From: CAJXSD01 sp964633145
GTDB lineage: Bacteria; Pseudomonadota; Alphaproteobacteria; Rhodobacterales; Rhodobacteraceae
Reading direction: 5' to 3'
Assembly: GCA_964633145.1 (NCBI GenBank)
Contig: CAZWFE010000043.1
Span: 1 to 18,603 of the forward strand
Length of the DNA: 18,603 nt
Under the pieces are notes generated by a model, which worked only from the letters and a program-made list of their open reading frames with translations, did no database searches and had not been told where the DNA came from. Position 1 is the stretch's first letter. Each line of letters opens with the position of its first letter. The position numbers were made by a program, and so were the translations under genes. Shown here in pieces: positions 14,937 through 18,603 of the stretch.

Positions 14937-15822
14937 TTTGACCTATTCCCATACCCCGCCCAAAGGGTCGTTTGGCAAATTAATCCTGCGCTGGATTCTA
15001 TATATCCTGCTGGCCCTGTTTGCGCTGTACTACCTAATGCCGTTGTTCGTCATGGTGACAACATCGTTGAAAAGTCTTGAGGAAATTCGCACGGGCAGCT
15101 TGATCGCCTTACCACGCGAAATCACATTTGATGCGTGGAAAACCGCGTGGTCGGGTGCCTGTACAGGTATTCAATGCGAAGGGTTGCAGCCCTATTTCTG
15201 GAACTCGGTCCTATTGGCGGTTCCGGCTGTGGCCTTGTCCACGTTAATTGGGGCGCTGAACGGCTATGTCATTGCGCAATGGCAGTTTCGCGGTGCGAAC
15301 CTGATTTTTTCGCTGATGTTGTTTGGCTGTTTCATCCCGTTCCAAGTGGTGCTGCTGCCCATGGCGCGCCTGTTGGGTATGATGGGATTGGCAGGCAGTA
15401 TTCCGGGGTTGGTATTTGTTCACGTGATTTATGGGATCGGCTTTACCACGCTGTTTTTCCGCAATTATTACGTATCGATCCCAGCGGAATTGGTCAAAGC
15501 GGCCAAAGTAGATGGCGCGAATTTCTTTCGCATCTTTTGGTCGATCTTTCTGCCGCTATCGCTGCCTATCATTGTTGTAACGGTCATTTGGCAATTCACC
15601 CAGATTTGGAATGATTTCCTGTTTGGTGTGTCCTTTAGCCAAGCGGGCACACAGCCCATTACCGTGGCCCTGAACAACATCGTAAATTCAACCACTGGCG
15701 TTAAGGAATATAACGTCGATATGGCTGCGGCCATTATCGCCGCCTTGCCGACACTATTTGTCTATGTCTTCGCTGGTAAATACTTCATTCGCGGTCTTAC
15801 GGCCGGCTCAGTAAAGGGATAA
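14929..15822 (+). CDS. gtsC: Glucose-type ABC transporter permease GtsC
   Basis: This encodes 297 residues from ATG 14929, which lies inside the end of gtsB (8-nt overlap), so translation is probably coupled; its own ribosome-binding site is weak. There are six TM helices, the first at about 21-45 (WILYILLALFALYYLMPLFVM). Conserved MalG/UgpE-type blocks are PLFVMVTTSLKSLEEI, FWNSVLLAVPA, the EAA loop PAELVKAAKVDGANFFRIFWSIFLP (about 185-209), and the C-terminal FIRGLTAGSVKG. The insertion CTGIQCEG near residue 77-84 holds a Cys pair in the first periplasmic loop, as seen in GtsC-like permeases. It pairs with GtsB in the inner membrane. Confidence 0.88.
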   Translation: MADLTYSHTPPKGSFGKLILRWILYILLALFALYYLMPLFVMVTTSLKSLEEIRTGSLIALPREITFDAWKTAWSGACTGIQCEGLQPYFWNSVLLAVPAVALSTLIGALNGYVIAQWQFRGANLIFSLMLFGCFIPFQVVLLPMARLLGMMGLAGSIPGLVFVHVIYGIGFTTLFFRNYYVSIPAELVKAAKVDGANFFRIFWSIFLPLSLPIIVVTVIWQFTQIWNDFLFGVSFSQAGTQPITVALNNIVNSTTGVKEYNVDMAAAIIAALPTLFVYVFAGKYFIRGLTAGSVKG

Positions 15823-15827
15823 CCCCA

Positions 15828-16925
15828 ATGGCACCCATTCTTGACATCAAAAATCTGTATAAGAACTATGGTTCCACAGAAATTCTGAAAGAGATCAATA
15901 TTTCCATCGACGCTGGGGATTTTCTGGTTCTGGTTGGCCCATCGGGTTGCGGAAAATCAACGCTGCTGAATTGTATCGCGGGGTTGGAACCCATCACAGG
16001 TGGCAGCCTGCATATTGATGGGCGTGACATGACCCATGTCAGCCCCAAGGATCGTGACATTGCCATGGTGTTTCAATCCTATGCGCTGTACCCCACGATG
16101 AGTGTTGCGAAAAACATCACCTTTGGCATGAAGGTCCGCGGGGAAGATGCCCAGACCCAAGAACGCAAATTGAAAGAGGTGGCCGCACAGCTGAAAATCG
16201 AACAGCTGTTAAATCGCCGCCCCGGTCAATTGTCAGGTGGCCAACGCCAGCGTGTTGCCATGGGCCGTGCCTTGGTGCGTGATCCAAAACTGTTTTTGTT
16301 TGATGAACCCCTGTCCAATCTGGATGCCAAGCTGCGCGTCGAAATGCGATCAGAAATCAAAAAACTGCATCAATCTCTGGGTGCGTCTATGGTTTACGTG
16401 ACCCATGATCAGATTGAGGCCATGACATTGGCCACCAAGATTGTGGTGATGAAGGGCGGCGTGATTCAACAGATCGGCACACCTGCCGAAATTTACAACA
16501 CACCTGCCAATCTGTTTGTCGCCGATTTCATGGGCTCGCCCGCTATGAACTTGATCCCTGCCAAGGTTCGCCAAAACGGCAGTGGCGCAGAAATCGAAAT
16601 TATGCGCCCCAATGATGCACCGATTGTTCTGCGCGATGATGCGGCCCGTAACCTGCCGTCGGACGTGATTTTGGGCCTGCGCCCCGAGGATATTTCCGAA
16701 GCAGGATTCAGATCCGGTACCGGCGTACAAGAGGCAGAGTGTCTGGTTGATATGGTCGAACCAGCCGGCGCGGATACCTATGTTGTCGCCGAAATGGGCG
16801 GCAAACAGGTCACCGCACGTTTGCATGCAGAAACAACCGCGGCCGCGGGGGGCAAGCTGAAATTTGCATTTGATCTGAACAAAGTTAGCTATTTCGAACC
16901 AACCAGCGGTCAGCGTTTGAATTAA
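15828..16925 (+). CDS. gtsD: Sugar ABC transporter ATPase (MalK/UgpC type) of the gts operon
   Basis: This encodes 365 residues. Motifs are complete: Walker A GPSGCGKST (37-45), Q-loop Gln83, signature LSGGQ (135-139), Walker B LFLFDE (155-160) and H-loop His193, followed by an OB-type regulatory domain with GLRPEDIS near 285. AAGGGA lies about 9 nt upstream and the gtsC stop 5 nt upstream, so it is the last gene of the operon. It hydrolyses ATP for GtsBC. It is closely similar to the MalK at 2635-3714 across the nucleotide-binding domain, differing mostly in the C-terminal third; the two may substitute for one another. The gtsD symbol is by position; automated pipelines would call it ugpC or malK. 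Confidence 0.9.
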   Translation: MAPILDIKNLYKNYGSTEILKEINISIDAGDFLVLVGPSGCGKSTLLNCIAGLEPITGGSLHIDGRDMTHVSPKDRDIAMVFQSYALYPTMSVAKNITFGMKVRGEDAQTQERKLKEVAAQLKIEQLLNRRPGQLSGGQRQRVAMGRALVRDPKLFLFDEPLSNLDAKLRVEMRSEIKKLHQSLGASMVYVTHDQIEAMTLATKIVVMKGGVIQQIGTPAEIYNTPANLFVADFMGSPAMNLIPAKVRQNGSGAEIEIMRPNDAPIVLRDDAARNLPSDVILGLRPEDISEAGFRSGTGVQEAECLVDMVEPAGADTYVVAEMGGKQVTARLHAETTAAAGGKLKFAFDLNKVSYFEPTSGQRLN

Positions 16926-16930
16926 GAATT

Positions 16931-16959
16931 TGGGGCGGTTTTTTTGAAAAATCGCCCCA
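16931..16959 (+). terminator. Terminator-like hairpin after the gts operon
   Basis: TGGGGCG (16931-16937) pairs with CGCCCCA (16953-16959). The stem continues inward through a G-T pair and five T-A pairs to a tiny loop, about 13 bp in all. It begins 5 nt after the ATPase stop. The T run is within the stem rather than after it, so it may act as a processing or stabilising end as much as an intrinsic terminator. Confidence 0.6.
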
Positions 16960-16972
16960 GCTCATTTAATGC

Positions 16973-17001
16973 TTTACATTATATTCAAAAAATAATATAT
17001 G
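16973..17001 (+). promoter_or_regulatory. Candidate promoter of the small membrane-protein gene
   Basis: TTTACA (16973-16978; 5 of 6) and TATATG (16996-17001; 4 of 6) are separated by 17 bp in a very AT-rich stretch just after the gts hairpin and 24 nt before the ATG at 17026. This suggests the small gene has its own transcript. Confidence 0.4.
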
Positions 17002-17025
17002 TTTTCAGAGCAAAGGGATCATGCC

Positions 17026-17259
17026 ATGAACCAAGAAGAAGCCGTAAAGCGTATGACAGACAAGCAAATCTTTGCATTGGGTCTGTTCGCTATCACCACC
17101 ATCTTTTCCATGTTGCTGACCGCGATGAACATCAAAGCAGTGATGGAATATGGCGTGCCTGCCGTTATTGTGTGTCAGTTGCCGATGGCCCTGACAGGAT
17201 TTTATCTGGGTTATACCCTGATGACCGCGGGCCGTGCCGAGGGTCTGAACGACAACTAA
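17026..17259 (+). CDS. Small two-TM membrane protein of unknown function
   Basis: This encodes 77 residues from ATG 17026; AAGGGA at 17013-17018 gives good spacing, while an in-frame reading from 16999 has no such site. A charged N-terminus (NQEEAVKRMTDK) is followed by TM1 at about 14-34 (IFALGLFAITTIFSMLLTAM) and TM2 at about 43-65 (GVPAVIVCQLPMALTGFYLGYTL), ending in a polar tail GRAEGLNDN. I do not recognise a family. It sits between the glucose transporter and a convergent enolase-superfamily gene that ends only 9 nt away. It might assist the transporter or be unrelated; it probably has its own promoter. A frame-shifted longer reading over the same bases has no comparable start. Confidence 0.65.
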   Translation: MNQEEAVKRMTDKQIFALGLFAITTIFSMLLTAMNIKAVMEYGVPAVIVCQLPMALTGFYLGYTLMTAGRAEGLNDN

Positions 17260-17268
17260 TTTTCCCGC

Positions 17269-18423
17269 CTAGGCTGGTGGCGTCCCATACAGCTGGCCAT
17301 AGGCACTGGGTTCCCAATTTGCGGCATCTGATACCGCATATTGGGCGTTTTCCAGCCAGTCTGGATTGATATCAACACCCCACCCAGGGGCGTCGGTAAT
17401 GGTGACGTGCCCATCGGTGATTGTGAACGGATTTGATTGAAATATGCCGTTCTGCCACGGATAGTAATCGCGTTCTTCGATTGAAAATTCCAGATATTTG
17501 CCCGCGTTTGGAATGGCCCTCATCACATGCATAGAACAGACCGTGACCAGTGATAGGTTCGCTGCGTGCAAGGTACACGGAATATCACGGTCCGCTGCCA
17601 TGGCAGCAACCTTGATCGTGTTGTGAATACCTCCGACATACATCACATCAGGCTGGATGACATCAACGGCACGCATGTCAATCATGCGTTTCCATGTTTG
17701 TATATCCCAATCTTGTTCGCCGCCTGTGACATCAATGTCCAGCGCATCTGTGACCTGTTTTGTGGTCTCCAATTCCCAATAGGGGACCGGCTCTTCGTAA
17801 TGGGAAATTCCGTGGTCTTGCAGCATATGGCCGATGGCAATCGCACGCGTAGGCCCAAACGCTGAATTGGCATCCACCAGTAAATCAGCCTGTCCCCGCA
17901 GGGCGCGGGACATTTGGGCAATGATATCTTCGGTTCGGCCAGGCCACTGATCGACATCGTTGCCACATTCGGCCCCAATGCGGAATTTCACGGCGTCAAA
18001 ACCATGGGTGTCACACAACCGGTTTAGGCGATCGGCCTCGTCTTGGGGGGTAATGTCACGCTTCATCGAACTGGCATAGCATCGCAGCGGCCCCGCCGTA
18101 CCACCCAACAATGCGACAACGGGCTTGTCCTGTTTGCGCCCGATCAAATCCCACAGCGCCGTGTCCAGCCCCGCCATTGCACGGGCGCGATAAGATCCGG
18201 GAAATTTATGTTCGCGACGTTCAATCGTATCAATGATCTGCCCGATATTGTTAATGTCCTGGCCCAAGGCCCAAGGCGCAATTTGCCGATGAATAACCTG
18301 CGCCGTGATATCGGCGTTATATGGCGCCGTTTGGCCCCAACCAATGTCGCCTTGGGCGTCGGTCACCCGCACAAAGCTTAAAAACTCTGTTGCAAAGGTT
18401 TCGATTTTTGTGATGGCTGTCAT
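17269..18423 (-). CDS. Mandelate racemase/muconate lactonizing-type enzyme (enolase superfamily)
   Basis: This encodes 384 residues from ATG 18423, with GAGGG about 7 nt upstream. An N-terminal capping domain (about 1-115) is followed by the barrel. Metal ligands are Asp184 (LLVDANSAF), Glu210 or Glu211 (HYEEPVPYWE) and Glu236 (VTGGEQDWD). The His-Asp dyad of the mandelate-racemase subgroup is present: Asp259 in QPDVMYVGG and His286 in CTLHAANLS. The other catalytic face reads AVKFRIG (Lys146, Arg148), a KxR in place of the more common KxK. Such enzymes abstract a proton alpha to a carboxylate, mostly dehydrating or racemising sugar acids. Substrate cannot be read from the sequence; the glucose-uptake neighbourhood makes an aldonic or related sugar acid plausible. 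Family call is firm. Confidence 0.88.
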   Translation of the reverse strand: MTAITKIETFATEFLSFVRVTDAQGDIGWGQTAPYNADITAQVIHRQIAPWALGQDINNIGQIIDTIERREHKFPGSYRARAMAGLDTALWDLIGRKQDKPVVALLGGTAGPLRCYASSMKRDITPQDEADRLNRLCDTHGFDAVKFRIGAECGNDVDQWPGRTEDIIAQMSRALRGQADLLVDANSAFGPTRAIAIGHMLQDHGISHYEEPVPYWELETTKQVTDALDIDVTGGEQDWDIQTWKRMIDMRAVDVIQPDVMYVGGIHNTIKVAAMAADRDIPCTLHAANLSLVTVCSMHVMRAIPNAGKYLEFSIEERDYYPWQNGIFQSNPFTITDGHVTITDAPGWGVDINPDWLENAQYAVSDAANWEPSAYGQLYGTPPA

Positions 18424-18556
18424 GCTGCACCCTCTGCCGATTGTCCCGAAATAAGTCAACGTCATCAGATCATCACATGTCTTAAAATGTAAAGGTATTA
18501 TCAAACAAACACCGCAAATCCTTTGAGTCATAGCTTGGCGTGCAACTATAGATCGC

Positions 18557-18603
18557 ATGGCGCCACAGGCGCAGGCAACGCAGGCGATTGTGGAACAATT
18601 ACA
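18557..18603 (+). CDS. Possible 5' end of a divergent gene (partial)
   Basis: An ATG at 18557 opens a frame that continues to the window edge: MAPQAQATQAIVEQL. It is divergent from the enolase-superfamily gene, leaving a 133-bp gap that could be a shared promoter region. The start of this peptide vaguely suits a GntR-type regulator, which often neighbours such enzymes, but fifteen residues cannot show it. No strong ribosome-binding site precedes the ATG. Confidence 0.3.
   Translation, partial: MAPQAQATQAIVEQL

Noticed and set aside
15135..15614. A 159-residue frame within gtsC and a 158-residue frame antisense to the gts ATPase (16350-16826)
   Set aside because: Both lie wholly inside genes with complete family motifs and show no domain or start signal of their own.
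16944..17369. A 141-residue open frame overlapping the small membrane-protein gene
   Set aside because: It lacks a ribosome-binding site, reads as Arg/His/Ser-rich low-quality sequence, and runs into the convergent enolase-superfamily gene; the 77-residue frame has a proper site and two clean TM helices.
1..18603. CRISPR arrays, tRNA or rRNA genes, insertion sequences
   Set aside because: I saw no regularly spaced repeats with spacers, no cloverleaf-type sequence, no rRNA signature and no transposase or integrase motifs.

Overview
The window looks like chromosomal DNA from a marine alphaproteobacterium, most likely of the Roseobacter/Rhodobacterales type with moderate GC. This rests on protein character, CUT1 sugar-transporter gene order, compact overlapping operons and an enolase-superfamily sugar-acid enzyme; it is an inference, because no rRNA or other marker gene is present.

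Left part (1-2474): an AT-richer, accessory-looking block. A rightward operon runs from the 3' end of a cut-off secreted-type protein, through a small lipoprotein and an HprK-related P-loop protein with an altered Walker A motif, to a PepSY-type two-TM membrane protein. The genes overlap or nearly abut. A leftward GIY-YIG protein follows after a gap with no recognised gene.

Middle part (2635-10227): a complete maltose/maltodextrin uptake and hydrolysis locus. A LacI-family repressor (GTG start) and a MalK ATPase run leftward. A cytoplasmic GH13 alpha-glucosidase (TTG start), MalE, MalF with the large P2 periplasmic insertion, and MalG run rightward. The divergent promoter region holds two LacI-type palindromes with central CG. 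MalEFG look like true orthologues of the E. coli proteins.

Right-middle part (10345-16970): a glucose-type CUT1 transporter (GtsA, GtsB, GtsC and ATPase) divergent from a two-component system that resembles Pseudomonas GltR/GtrS. The intergenic region carries a striking array of 10-bp-phased TGTAAC-like boxes that suits an OmpR-family regulator, and the gtsA leader has a short hairpin next to its ribosome-binding site. In both sugar operons a strong GC hairpin lies between the binding-protein gene and the first permease gene, which probably raises binding-protein expression over permease.

Right end (16971-18603): a small two-TM membrane protein of unknown function, a convergent mandelate-racemase/muconate-lactonizing-type enzyme, and possibly the first codons of a divergent gene at the edge. 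I saw no tRNA, rRNA, CRISPR array or intact mobile element. The strongest candidates for new biology are the phased regulatory array and the HprK-like/lipoprotein/PepSY operon.
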